From Acidimicrobiia bacterium (GTDB lineage: Bacteria > Actinomycetota > Acidimicrobiia > IMCC26256 > PALSA-555), in assembly GCA_035948415.1 (NCBI GenBank), contig DASZJD010000056.1, positions 1 through 34,581 of the forward strand: a DNA stretch of 34,581 nt, given 5' to 3'. Within the stretch, counting starts at the first letter, position 1. Each line of letters begins with the position of its first letter. A model generated the notes under the pieces. The model was not told the DNA's origin and ran no database searches. It worked only from the letters and a program-made list of their open reading frames with translations. Of this stretch, positions 14,658-23,031 are shown in pieces. The position numbers and the translations under genes are program-made.

Positions 14658-14732
14658 GCGCTTCTGCGACTCATGGTCCACCGGACGGCCGCAGATCCCA
14701 CAGCAGAGCAGCGCCCGCGGCAGGTACGGATG
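14658..14732 (-). pseudogene. Possible serine-recombinase zinc-ribbon remnant
   Basis: Twenty-five codons read HPYLPRALLCCGICGRPVDH then ESQKR. The P(Y)xLRGLLxCGxCGRxM pattern is typical of the zinc ribbon in large serine recombinases. Nothing recognisable flanks it. With so short a match the call is tentative. Confidence 0.25.
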
Positions 14733-14796
14733 TGGCGCCCGGGGTGCGCCTTCCGAGCGGCGGGTCGATTGCGGCCAGCGCGCGTTGGTTCCTGAA

Positions 14797-15033
14797 TCAG
14801 TCTTCGGGAAGGGCAGCAAACTCACGCTTGGTCTTTCTGTACCACCCCATTCCTGATATGGGATTTCTCCACCGACCCTTCATCTCCTTCAAGGCACTCT
14901 CGTGCGTTGCATCACCCCTTGCGACCATTTCCTTGAGATGTCGATCTTGCGCTTTTATCACCTCATCGGCGGCCACGCCATGGAGCGGAAAATCGCACGG
15001 TCCACCCAACTGCTTACAGGTCATTGTCTTCAT
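14797..15033 (-). CDS. DUF1059 small protein
   Basis: A 78-residue protein beginning MKTMTCKQLGGPCDFPLHGVA, the hallmark of DUF1059 (MKTMTCxQLGGxCD...), with two Cys that could bind metal, followed by an amphipathic helix (ADEVIKAQDRHLKEMVARGD). The C-terminus (GRWRNPISGMGWYRKTKREF) goes beyond the usual DUF1059 core. A good ribosome site (GAGGAAGCGAGG) precedes the ATG. It is a cytosolic protein of unknown function. It is followed upstream on the same strand by another small gene at 15140-15559. Confidence 0.85.
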   Translation of the reverse strand: MKTMTCKQLGGPCDFPLHGVAADEVIKAQDRHLKEMVARGDATHESALKEMKGRWRNPISGMGWYRKTKREFAALPED

Positions 15034-15139
15034 AAGCCTCGCTTCCTCTCATCGTGTGCGACCGTGGACTCTTTGCAAGCCGCTCCAGCTCAGCAGCACA
15101 GACGACGACGCGGTCTCCAACTCATCGGTCTGGGCATCA

Positions 15140-15559
15140 CTACTCGGCGCCGACGACCTTGAAGTCCTTGCTGACAAAGACGTGATGGGGCCAGTTGACG
15201 CCGATCATGTGGACGTTGTACTCGCCGTTGCTGAGCAGGACGACACGGTTGACGGTCCCTCCCGGGTAGGCGGCCAGCGCGGCGGTCTTGGCCTTATTCG
15301 CTGCTGCTCCTGTGATGAGCGTTCCTGTGCCGGGTGTGAAGTTCGCGGGCACCTGACCGACGACCGTGGCTGGACTTGGTTGACCGCGCTGGAACGGGAT
15401 GACTTTCGCCAGCTTCGCCGGATTCGGGCTAGCCGACGCCCTGCCGCTCGGACTCGCGTCTGCGATCGCATATCCACCGCCCGCCAGCGCAATGGCCGCG
15501 GCGCCGGCAGCGATAGAGGTGGTGAGCTTGTGCCTGCTCAAAATTTGCTTGAGGGTCAT
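15140..15559 (-). CDS. Membrane-anchored or secreted small protein
   Basis: A 139-residue protein. The basic start MTLKQILSRHKL is followed by a hydrophobic stretch (TTSIAAGAAAIALAGGGYAIA) that can be a signal peptide or anchor, and a Ser/Pro/Ala linker. The rest (LITGAAANKAKTAALAAYPG; TVNRVVLLSNGEYNVHMIGVNWPHHVFVSKDFKVVGAE) reads as a PepSY-like fold: an AAxKAxxAALAxYPGGTVxxVxL helix-strand unit, then Y.VH. The ATG at 15559 with AGGGAAG upstream is chosen over the longer frame. PepSY-type domains inhibit proteases or bind the cell envelope; the exact role is unknown. Confidence 0.8.
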   Translation of the reverse strand: MTLKQILSRHKLTTSIAAGAAAIALAGGGYAIADASPSGRASASPNPAKLAKVIPFQRGQPSPATVVGQVPANFTPGTGTLITGAAANKAKTAALAAYPGGTVNRVVLLSNGEYNVHMIGVNWPHHVFVSKDFKVVGAE

Positions 15560-15776
15560 GGTGGTTCTTCCCTTGCATCGTGGGTTGGTGGTTGATTCGA
15601 GTCTGCGATCAGACGGTAAGGGCCGGTTAAGAGGAACCGCAGGAGACAGCCCGTGGAGGACCAAGAATTCGTGAACGGGCCGGCGCGACGTGTGGAATCG
15701 CCCGGACGTCGCGGCCCAGGTCCCCGCGCGCGCACCTTCGTCAGCCGCTGCATCGCCCTCTTCGTCGCGACCTAGG

Positions 15777-15999
15777 TGTGATGACCAGGGACGTTGTTGA
15801 GGCGTCCCGGGTCCCTCGATGAAGAAAGCCTCCGAGGGAGGGTGGTGGGTCCAAACAAGCCACCCGCCCTCGGGAGGCTTTGATGCGCGCTAACGCCAGG
15901 TTGACGCCGCGGAGTCGATTGGCGCTGGTGGATCGGATCCGGGCCGGCCGCCCAGTCGCCGATGTTGCCGCGGAGATAGGCGTCTCGACGGCGACGCCC
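15777..15999 (+). mobile_element. Truncated IS481-family element, left end
   Basis: The element appears to begin with TGTGATGACCAGG at 15777. It contains a long hairpin (15825-15845 with 15860-15881; one bulge, one mismatch) directly before a transposase start ATG at 15883. The encoded MRANARLTPRSRLALVDRIR and AGRPVADVAAEIGVSTAT match the N-terminal helix-turn-helix of IS481 transposases. The frame then passes without a stop into a VOC gene at about 16000, so the catalytic DDE part and right end are lost. The stretch 15560-15776 has no gene. Confidence 0.75.
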
Positions 16000-16215
16000 G
16001 TGACGCTCGTTCCGCCCTCGGATCCCGAGCACGTCTCCAGCTTCCTGAACATCCGTGTTGCCGACATCGCCGCGGTCTAGGAGCAATGGCGCGCTCGCGG
16101 CGCCGAGTTTCTGACCCCACCGATCGACCGTGGCATGGAGATCCGCTGGTACCTGCGCGACCCCGACGGGTACCTCATCGAGGTTGGCCAGTTGGTCGGG
16201 CGGCCCCACGACTGA
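16000..16215 (+). pseudogene. VOC-family gene remnant fused to IS481 end
   Basis: Directly after the IS fragment the same frame reads VTLVPPSDPEHVSSFLNIRV, ADIAAV, a TAG at 16078-16080, then EQWRARGAEFLTPPIDRGME and IRWYLRDPDGYLIEVGQ to a TGA at 16213. This is the C-terminal module of a glyoxalase-like protein with its metal-ligand Glu (LIEVGQ). The stop stands where VOC proteins usually have Tyr (TAC or TAT). The 5' half was lost at the IS junction. Confidence 0.75.
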
Positions 16216-16315
16216 TCCGCCGACCGCGGAGACGGAATGGCGCGGCGACGCTGATTCGTCGGCCGCCAGGCGTCGGGCCTGTCTACGTTCGTGCGGTGCT
16301 CAGAGCGTCGGTCCG

Positions 16316-16738
16316 TCAGGTCTCAGCGGGCGTCTCGACCATGACCATCCACGGCGTGCCGAAGCGGTCGGTGCACATGCCGAACGCCGGCGAGAAGAAG
16401 GTCTCGCCCAGGGGCATCTGGACCTGTCCGTCCGTGGCCAGCGCGTCGAAGATCCGCTTGGCGTCGGCGGCGTCGGGCACCGAACAGTTGACGCACATGC
16501 CGTTGACGTGACCATCGAAGTTCCCGAACGGGTCGTCGGCGCCCATCAGGAGTGCCTCGTCGGAGGTCAACGCCGCGTGCATGATCGAGTCGGGCTTGGC
16601 GCCGGCCGGGGGAGGCCCGGCGTCGGCGGGGACATCGGCCATGGTGAGCAGCATGAGCTCGCCGCCGAAGATCGCCTGGTAGCGGGTGAAGGCTTCGCGG
16701 CAGTTGCCGGCGAAGGCGAGGTACGGGCGAAAGGCCAT
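16316..16738 (-). CDS. PhnB-like VOC-family protein
   Basis: A 140-residue single-domain VOC protein of the PhnB/YfdG-type (annotated in many genomes as 3-demethylubiquinone methyltransferase-like, although it is not one). It opens with FRPYLAFAGNCREAFTRYQAIFGGEL, has IMHAALTSDEALLMGADDPFG in the middle and ends with FGMCTDRFGTPWMVMVETP. Family members of this type are cytosolic dimers of unknown reaction. AGGAGA upstream of the ATG at 16738 supports the start. It lies tail-to-tail with the VOC remnant at 16000-16215, but the two are different subfamilies. Confidence 0.88.
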   Translation of the reverse strand: MAFRPYLAFAGNCREAFTRYQAIFGGELMLLTMADVPADAGPPPAGAKPDSIMHAALTSDEALLMGADDPFGNFDGHVNGMCVNCSVPDAADAKRIFDALATDGQVQMPLGETFFSPAFGMCTDRFGTPWMVMVETPAET

Positions 16739-17081
16739 CGGTCGTCTCCTGGGGGTGCTGTCGGTCCGGGCGATCGGTTTGACTCCGCGAGGAGCGGGAA
16801 CTCATCGGTGGACCCCGCACGAATGGGTCTCGGAGCTCGAAGCGGAGTTCGGTAGCACAACGTACGGCAGCGGACCGGCGCCATGGCTGCGCAGGCGCTC
16901 GCCTCGTGATCGCGGCGGAGAGCAGCCGCTCCACCCGCGTCTGCGGCCGTTGTCACCCCGTGGATCTGGATGAGAACCGCGGCCGCTGTGACCGGCCAAG
17001 AAGCGAGCCGCCGGCTCCGAGTGCGACCAGGGCCCACCCGATCTCCAGTCTCGCCGGGCGATGGCGTGGTCGTGGCACGGG
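16739..17081. other. Intergenic stretch, no gene seen
   Basis: All frames are open for long runs because of high GC, but none gives a recognisable protein. A short leftward hydrophobic run (GWALVALGAGGSLLG) near 17010-17045 might be the tail of a lost membrane protein; there is too little to call. Confidence 0.4.
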
Positions 17082-18047
17082 TCACGGTGCTCGGAGTGCC
17101 GGCAGGAGCTCGGTTGCGGCCCAGGTGATGAACTGCTCTTGGGTGTCGCCGCCGACTTGTACCAGCGCGACGTGGGTGAACCCGGCGGCCTCGAACTCGC
17201 GAACGCCGGCGGCGTGATGCGCGGCCTCGGGACCGCACGGCATCTGGTGCGCCACGTCGTCCTCGCGCACGGTCCGGCTCGCCTGGTCGAACGACGCCGG
17301 GACCGGGAGCTCGGCGTTGACTCGCCACCCGCCGGTGAACCAGCGGAACTGATCCATGGCTCGCAGCAGCGCGGCGTGACGGTCGGGATCGTAGGACAGT
17401 GCGATCTGGCCGATGCGGGGCTTGCCGGAGCCACCGGCGGCGTCGAACAGCCGGCCGAGATCGGCGCGCGGCTCGACGGCGATCATGGCGTCGCCGTGGC
17501 GCCCTGCGAGGCGACAGCTGGCCGGCCCGGACACCGCGATTCCGATCGGCGGCGCGACCTCCGGCAGGTCCCAGACCTTCGCCGATTCGACGTCGAAGTG
17601 CTTGCCCCGATACGTGACCGTCTCGCCCGCCCAGAGGGCCCGGATGATCTCCACCGCCTCGGTCAGCATCTCGTGGCGTACACCCGCGATCGGCCAGCGT
17701 CCGCCCACGATGTGCTCGTTCAGGTTCTCTCCGGCGCCGAGCCCGAGGGTGAACCGCCCGTCGGACAGCAGCTGCATGGTGGCGGCCTTCTGCGCCACGA
17801 CGGCAGGGTGATAGCGACGGATCGGGCAGGTGACGTAGGTCATCAACGGGATGTGGTCGGTCGCCTGGGCCGCCGCGCCGAGCACGCACCACGCGTACGG
17901 GGAATGGCCCTGCGAGTCGAGCCACGGGAAGTAATGGTCGCTGATGACCGCGAAGTCGAAGCCGGCTTGCTCGGCGAGGACAGCGTCGCGCACGAGCTGC
18001 TTGGGGCCCGCTTGCTCGCACATCATCGTGTAGCCGACCAACGTCAT
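17082..18047 (-). CDS. F420-dependent luciferase-like oxidoreductase (G6PDH-type)
   Basis: A 321-residue TIM-barrel flavin/F420 enzyme. It matches the F420-dependent glucose-6-phosphate-dehydrogenase-like branch: VGYTMMCEQAGPKQL, FDFAVISDHYFPWLD, SQGHSPYAWCVLGAAAQATD, TCPIRRYHPAVVAQKAATM and SDGRFTLGLGAGENLNEHIVG. The His of SDHYFPW and the ENLNEH region are conserved in that group. True substrate may differ from glucose-6-phosphate. The ATG at 18047 has CGGAGGTGGG upstream and overlaps the stop of the dehydrogenase gene before it (ATGA), so the two are co-translated. It faces away from the GntR/ABC transporter genes and may share their pathway. Confidence 0.9.
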   Translation of the reverse strand: MTLVGYTMMCEQAGPKQLVRDAVLAEQAGFDFAVISDHYFPWLDSQGHSPYAWCVLGAAAQATDHIPLMTYVTCPIRRYHPAVVAQKAATMQLLSDGRFTLGLGAGENLNEHIVGGRWPIAGVRHEMLTEAVEIIRALWAGETVTYRGKHFDVESAKVWDLPEVAPPIGIAVSGPASCRLAGRHGDAMIAVEPRADLGRLFDAAGGSGKPRIGQIALSYDPDRHAALLRAMDQFRWFTGGWRVNAELPVPASFDQASRTVREDDVAHQMPCGPEAAHHAAGVREFEAAGFTHVALVQVGGDTQEQFITWAATELLPALRAP

Positions 18048-18931
18048 GACCCACCTCCGTCGTGCTCCAGCGCCCGGATGACGACGGTCAGATCGAGGTC
18101 TCCGAGTCCCTGATCGACGGCCTGTTGCCACTCGTCGGCCAGGCAGGCAAGGGCCGCGGACCGGCTCTCGCCCGCCGCGTCAAGCGCGAGGCGGACGTCC
18201 TTGAGAGCCAGTGACAGCGCGAACTCGGCCGAGAACTCGCCGGTGGCGATCCGGCGCAGCTTCGCCGCCTGCCAGGGCGAGACGAGCGGCCCCGGCCCGA
18301 GGGCGTCGATCACGGTGTCCGTCGCGAGACCCAGCCGGTGAGCCAAGGCCACGGCCATGGCGAGCGCCTCGTTCCCGAACGCGAGCCAGGTGTTGTTGAC
18401 GACCTTCAGGCGGGATCCAGCGCCCGCTGGTCCGACCCAGATGGTTCGCTGCCCGAGCGCGTCGAAGAGCGGAGCGACACGCGGGCGGACCTTCTCGGGC
18501 CCCGACGCGAAGATCGTGAGCGCACCCTGCTCGGCCGGCTCCTTGCTTCCCGATACCGGCGCGTCGACCAGCGTCACGTCCTGACTCTCTGCCTCCACGA
18601 CCGCCGTGACACGCTCGATGCCCGCCACTCCGATCGTGCTCATCTGCGCCCAGATCGAACCCGGGGCGAGCGCCGCGAGCATCCCCTGATCCCGAGCGAT
18701 CGAGACGACGGCATCGGCGTCGGTGACCATCGTGACGACGATCGCGGCGCGGCGGGCGGCATCGGCGGCGCTCTCGGCGACGACCGCACCTGCTTGAGCC
18801 AGGTCACGGGTGACCTCGGGCCGGCGGTTCCACACGACCGTCGGGATCCCCGCGCGCAGCGCGCTGACGGCCATCCCGTGGCCCATCGCGCCGATGCCCA
18901 GCACCGCCACCGGCTCCTGCCTCGCTGCCAT
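18044..18931 (-). CDS. Beta-hydroxyacid dehydrogenase family (HIBADH-like)
   Basis: A 295-residue NAD(P)-dependent enzyme of the 3-hydroxyisobutyrate/6-phosphogluconate type. The N-terminal Rossmann motif is AVLGIGAMGHGMAVSALRAG, the substrate-binding block is LVDAPVSGSKEPAEQGALTI and the catalytic Lys lies in GAGSRLKVVNN. The all-alpha C-terminal domain follows. ATG 18931 is preferred over 18949, since GAGGAGG then sits 4-5 bases upstream. It oxidises a beta-hydroxy acid or reduces a semialdehyde; substrate unknown. Located opposite to the GntR gene, it is the first gene of the leftward pair. Confidence 0.88.
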   Translation of the reverse strand: MAARQEPVAVLGIGAMGHGMAVSALRAGIPTVVWNRRPEVTRDLAQAGAVVAESAADAARRAAIVVTMVTDADAVVSIARDQGMLAALAPGSIWAQMSTIGVAGIERVTAVVEAESQDVTLVDAPVSGSKEPAEQGALTIFASGPEKVRPRVAPLFDALGQRTIWVGPAGAGSRLKVVNNTWLAFGNEALAMAVALAHRLGLATDTVIDALGPGPLVSPWQAAKLRRIATGEFSAEFALSLALKDVRLALDAAGESRSAALACLADEWQQAVDQGLGDLDLTVVIRALEHDGGGS

Positions 18932-19158
18932 CGGCCCCTCCTCGGGCATCCGCCCCCGCGGCGGCGGGCCACCAGCGTCGCGCCGAGAACCCGACCGAGG
19001 AGAGTCCGCTCGCTCCGGGGGAGCCGCCAGAAATCCCGGTTGGAGACGGCGCGTCCTCGTCAGGCCGTGGCCGCTGCGGTGTCACCGGTCCGAGGCCGAG
19101 TTCCGAACGCGGCCGCTCGTGGCGAAGGCGGCGACGCTGCCCGCACCGTCGAGCCCGC

Positions 19159-19197
19159 TTGACAGCGTCGGGCATCTGATATTTGCTATAGCAAATA
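19159..19197 (+). promoter_or_regulatory. GntR promoter with 18-bp perfect palindrome
   Basis: TTGACA (19159-19164) is a consensus -35. From 15 bases on, TATTTGCTATAGCAAATA (19180-19197) is perfectly symmetric over 18 bp and covers every possible -10 position (TTTGCT at 17-bp spacing, TATAGC at 22 bp). The AT-rich island stands out in GC-rich DNA. It lies 33 bp before the GntR-family start, so autoregulation is likely. It is also between the leftward pair and the rightward operon, so it may control both. Confidence 0.8.
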
Positions 19198-19229
19198 GCG
19201 CCTGTGCACCTCGGGACGGAGTCGGAGAG

Positions 19230-19949
19230 ATGAGCGGCAGCCCAGAGCGGAAGCTGAGCACCGGGGCGTCGTTGGCCGATCAGGCGTACGCCGCGCTGCG
19301 GGCCGACATCACCGGCGGTCGCTTCGCTCCCGGGGAGCGGGTCACGGAGCGGGCCTTGGCGTCGCAGCTCGGGATCAGCCCGACCCCGGTCCGCGAGGCG
19401 ATCGCTCGGCTCGAGCACGAGCGGCTCTTCGAGCGCGACGGTCGGGTGCTGAGCGTGGCCGCCCCCTCGATCACCCGGCTCCGCCAGCTGGTGCGGATCC
19501 AGGCCGTGCTGCGAGGGCTGTCGGCGCGCTTTGCCGCCGTGCACGGGTCGGAGACCGAGCTGGCCGAGATCGCGCGCGCCCACGACCAGGCACGACAGGT
19601 GCGGCGAGCCGACCGGGCCGTCGAAGACGTCGCCAGCGAGCTGTTGGCCCGGACCCGGGAGTTCCACGCCAAGATCGACGAGGCGTCGCACAACCCGATG
19701 TTGGTCGACATGATCGCGACGGCGACGGCGTTCGACTGGGCCTTTCGGCTCGAGGCGGCCAGCACCCTCGGTCCGCTCTACCCGGTCCGAGAGGCCTTGC
19801 GTGAGCACAGCGACATCGTGGTGGCGCTGCGGGCTCGCGACGGGGAGCGCGCCGAGCAGCTGATGGTCGCCCACACGCTGAGATCCGGCGAGGAGATGCT
19901 CTCCTTCGCCGGTGTCGGTCACGAGGCAGAGCCGGCGGCTCGTGCCTAG
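19230..19949 (+). CDS. GntR-family regulator, FCD type
   Basis: A 239-residue regulator. The winged helix is at residues 10-78 (SLADQAYAALRADITGGRFA; RVTERALASQLGISPTPVREAI; ARLEHERLFERDGRVLSV). The all-helical FCD ligand domain has REFHAKIDEASHNPMLVDMIATA and REHSDIVVALRARD, with the Asp/His residues that bind a metal and an organic acid ligand in this family. ATG 19230 with GGAGAG upstream is chosen. FCD regulators usually answer carboxylate intermediates of the pathway they control. Its operator is probably the palindrome at 19180. Confidence 0.92.
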   Translation: MSGSPERKLSTGASLADQAYAALRADITGGRFAPGERVTERALASQLGISPTPVREAIARLEHERLFERDGRVLSVAAPSITRLRQLVRIQAVLRGLSARFAAVHGSETELAEIARAHDQARQVRRADRAVEDVASELLARTREFHAKIDEASHNPMLVDMIATATAFDWAFRLEAASTLGPLYPVREALREHSDIVVALRARDGERAEQLMVAHTLRSGEEMLSFAGVGHEAEPAARA

Positions 19950-20134
19950 ACCGATCGGCAGCACGAGAGCAGCCGACGGGGGAGCGCGCGACGCCCGTTC
20001 CCGGGTGGCCGGCGTCGGCTCGGCGTGCTGGCGAGCCGACGAGACCTCGCCGAAGTGATCACGGGTTCTTTCGCTACGAGCGGGTCCCGCCCGCCCGACG
20101 TCCCAGATCCTCGAGTCGCGAACGGGGGAGTCAG

Positions 20135-21271
20135 ATGGTGATCAGGAGCGCCCACCGGGCGACGCGTCGACGCGGCGCGACGCTGGCATTCACGCTGGCG
20201 CTGGCGATCGTGGCCTCGACGCTGGCCCTGGTCTCGACCGCCGGCGCGTCAGCTCGAGGCGACCAGCCACCGGTGCCGCTCGCCACCCTCGTGGCCCGCT
20301 CCCACAAGGAGGGTGGGCTGACCATCTACGGCAACCCGCCGGCGCCCTACTTCAACCCCGTGCTCAGCGCCTTCCAGCGGCAGTACCCGTGGATCAAGGT
20401 CCAGTACTCGGACCTCGGAGACAACCAGGTCTTCTCGAAGTACGAATCCGAGCACGGCCAGGGGGCGGCGAGCGCCGACATCCTCATCGCGAGCGCGCCC
20501 GCGCTCTGGGTTCAGGCGGCTCAGAACGGCGTGATCCAAGCGGTGACGCCGCTCGGGCTCGCCCGCTTCCCGTCGTTCACGAAGCAGGGCCCGGGCCTCT
20601 TTGTCATGTCACCGGAGCCGATCCTGTCGGCGTACAGCGAGAAGCTCCTGCAGCCGTCGCAGGTCCCGCAGACCTACGCCCAGCTCGTGCAGGACGTGAA
20701 GGCGAACCCGAGCACCTACAAGCTGGTGTCGTACCCCATCACCAACCCGCTCGCCTACGGGGCCACCTACGGGCTGATCCACATCCTCGGAGCGAAGACG
20801 GTCTGGCGGGACCTCTCGGTGCTGGGGCCGAACACGAAGACCTTCGACGCCGGCCTCGACGGCCTCCAGTACCTGCTGCAAGGCGGCGCCTCGGTCGGGT
20901 ACATCTCGTCCGGGCTGGCCCAAGGAGTCCTCAAGAGCTTCCAGGGCTTGGCCAACGACGTCTTCATGCAGGACGCGACCCCCCTCGTCCCGCGCGGCAT
21001 CGCGGTCACGCGGGGCTCGCAGAGCCCGGCGTCGGCGCAGCTGTTCGTGGACTTCGTGCTCTCGGACGCCGGACAGCAGGCGCTCTGCGCCGCCGGCTTC
21101 GAGGCGTCGCAGAACGGCTTCACCCCGACGAACGGCTGCACCGCCAGCCTGACCCAGCTGTACAAGACCGTGCCGGCCAGCCACGTGTATCTCGTGCCCT
21201 TCTCGACGGACGTGCTCCGTCAGCAGCCGGCCATCACCGCCCGCTGGAACCGAGCCTTTGGCCGGGGCTGA
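20135..21271 (+). CDS. ABC transporter substrate-binding protein (Fe3+/polyamine type)
   Basis: A 378-residue exported binding protein. GGGGGAG precedes ATG 20135. A long basic Sec signal peptide runs to about residue 40 (ALAIVASTLALVSTAGASA). The mature part starts like group 1 iron/polyamine/phosphonate-type binding proteins: KEGGLTIYGNPPAPYFNPVLSAFQ, then ADILIASAPALWVQAAQNGV, and later SPASAQLFVDFVLSDAGQQAL. Two Cys near the end may form a disulphide. The ligand is unknown; the Tyr-clamp for Fe3+ is not evident, and the neighbouring catabolic genes favour an organic solute. The stop overlaps the permease ATG (TGATG). Confidence 0.88.
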   Translation: MVIRSAHRATRRRGATLAFTLALAIVASTLALVSTAGASARGDQPPVPLATLVARSHKEGGLTIYGNPPAPYFNPVLSAFQRQYPWIKVQYSDLGDNQVFSKYESEHGQGAASADILIASAPALWVQAAQNGVIQAVTPLGLARFPSFTKQGPGLFVMSPEPILSAYSEKLLQPSQVPQTYAQLVQDVKANPSTYKLVSYPITNPLAYGATYGLIHILGAKTVWRDLSVLGPNTKTFDAGLDGLQYLLQGGASVGYISSGLAQGVLKSFQGLANDVFMQDATPLVPRGIAVTRGSQSPASAQLFVDFVLSDAGQQALCAAGFEASQNGFTPTNGCTASLTQLYKTVPASHVYLVPFSTDVLRQQPAITARWNRAFGRG

Positions 21272-23031
21272 TGGCCCGAGGGGGCGCTCGCACCAGCCTG
21301 GTGACGACCGCGCCCGCTCCGGCGCGGCCGGTCCCGGGGATCCGGCGGCGCCGGATCCCCGCCAGCCCGGGCCAGGCGCTGGTCTGGGGACTCGCCGTGC
21401 TCGTCATCCTGGGCCCGCTCGTCCCGCTCGTCTACACGTCGTTTCGGAGCAAGCCGTACTACCTGCCGGGCGGCACGTGGACACTCGGCGCCTACCGGAC
21501 GCTCTTCGCCGATCCCGAGTTCTGGCGGGCGGTCCAGAACACGGTCGTCTTCGCGGCGGTGGCCACCGTGCTGGCGGTGGCGCTCGGCGCGGGCTTCGCG
21601 ATCCTGGTCAGCCGCACGAACATGCCGGGGCGCCGGTGGCTGGGCTGGGCGCTCCTCGTCCCGATCGTCACGCCCCCGCTGGCGCTGATCGTCGGCTGGT
21701 CGTCGATCTACGGGGAGGGCGGCTACCTCACCCAGCTCTTCGGCCGGAAGCTGGGACTGCCGACGTGGAACCTCTCGTCGCTCGGCGGCATGGCCGTGCT
21801 CGGCGCGGTGGTCGCGCTCCCGGTGGCGTTCCTCACCTGCCGGGCGGCCCTCGCCGGCTCCGACGGGTCGCTCGAGCGGGCGGCGCTCAGCGCCGGCGCG
21901 TCGCCGGTGATCGCCCTGCGTCGCGTCACGCTGCCGCTCCTCCGACCCGCGATCCTGAACTCGGCCATCCTGATCTTCGCGCTGCTGCTGGAGACCCTCG
22001 GCATCCCGCTCTTCCTCGGGACGCCGGCAAACATCAACTTCTACGCCAGCTACCTCTACAAGGGCTGGGTGAACGGAGCCACCCCCGACCCGCCGTACGT
22101 GAGCGCCGGCGCGGTGCTCCTGCTCGCCGCCGTCACGATCCTGCTGCTGCTCCGCACCAAGCTGCTCGGGTCCGAGCAGCGCTTCATCGTGACGAGCAGC
22201 CGCCGGTCCAGCGACACGCCGCTGGACCTCGGGCGGTGGCGCTTCGGCGGGACCGCGATCACCGGCGCGTTCGTGCTGCTGGCGAGCGTCATCCCCCTGG
22301 CGGGCCTGGCGCTGATGTCGAGCGTCAAGGAGCTCACCATCCTGGTGCCGCCCTGGCACCTGTGGACCGACGCCAACTGGCACGCCGTCCTCACCGAGGT
22401 GAGCCTGCGACGCTCCATCCAGAACAGCCTGCTCATCGCGGCGGTCGGCGGCGTCCTCACCGTGGTCTTCGTCGCGGTGGCGACCCTCGTCGCCCATCGG
22501 TCGCGCTTCGCCCTCCGACGGACGATGCCGTCGCTGTTGGTCTATCCGCGCGCCATCCCCGGCATTATCCTGGGCGTCGGGTTCTTCTGGGCGTTCCTCA
22601 TCGTCAACGTCCCGGGCGCGTTCCTCCGCAACAGCATCTGGGGCGAGCTGCTGGCCCTCTGCATCCGCAACCTCACCGTGGCCTACGTCGTCCTCTACCC
22701 GAGCCTGGTCAGGATGAACCCCGAGCTTGAGCTGGCGGCCACCGCTTCCGGTGCCGGCTGGTGGACCACCGCTCGGCGGATCGTGCTTCCCGTCCTGCGG
22801 CCCGCGCTCCTGGCGGCGCTGGCGCTCATGTTCATCACCCTGCTCAACGACTACGACCCCGTGGTGTTCTTGCAGAAGACCGGGACCGAGATCCTGGGCG
22901 TCACCATGCTGCACTCCTGGGAGAAGGGCCTTCCCGGTCAGGTGGCCAGCCTCGCCCTCATCCAGGTCGTGATCGTCGGCGCCGTGCTCGCCGGTGCGGG
23001 GCGCGCGTTTCGGAGAGCGACCGTTGCCTGA
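21271..23031 (+). CDS. Fused double ABC permease
   Basis: A 586-residue membrane protein with two permease modules in one chain, the FbpB-like arrangement. Module one (about residues 25-300) carries [22 protein letters not shown] as its EAA loop; module two (about 320-585) carries [22 protein letters not shown]. About twelve hydrophobic segments are visible. ATG 21271 overlaps the preceding stop by one base; the long upstream frame is a shadow. With the binding protein and the ATPase it forms a complete importer, and needs no second permease gene. Confidence 0.92.
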   Translation: MARGGARTSLVTTAPAPARPVPGIRRRRIPASPGQALVWGLAVLVILGPLVPLVYTSFRSKPYYLPGGTWTLGAYRTLFADPEFWRAVQNTVVFAAVATVLAVALGAGFAILVSRTNMPGRRWLGWALLVPIVTPPLALIVGWSSIYGEGGYLTQLFGRKLGLPTWNLSSLGGMAVLGAVVALPVAFLTCRAALAGSDGSLERAALSAGASPVIALRRVTLPLLRPAILNSAILIFALLLETLGIPLFLGTPANINFYASYLYKGWVNGATPDPPYVSAGAVLLLAAVTILLLLRTKLLGSEQRFIVTSSRRSSDTPLDLGRWRFGGTAITGAFVLLASVIPLAGLALMSSVKELTILVPPWHLWTDANWHAVLTEVSLRRSIQNSLLIAAVGGVLTVVFVAVATLVAHRSRFALRRTMPSLLVYPRAIPGIILGVGFFWAFLIVNVPGAFLRNSIWGELLALCIRNLTVAYVVLYPSLVRMNPELELAATASGAGWWTTARRIVLPVLRPALLAALALMFITLLNDYDPVVFLQKTGTEILGVTMLHSWEKGLPGQVASLALIQVVIVGAVLAGAGRAFRRATVA

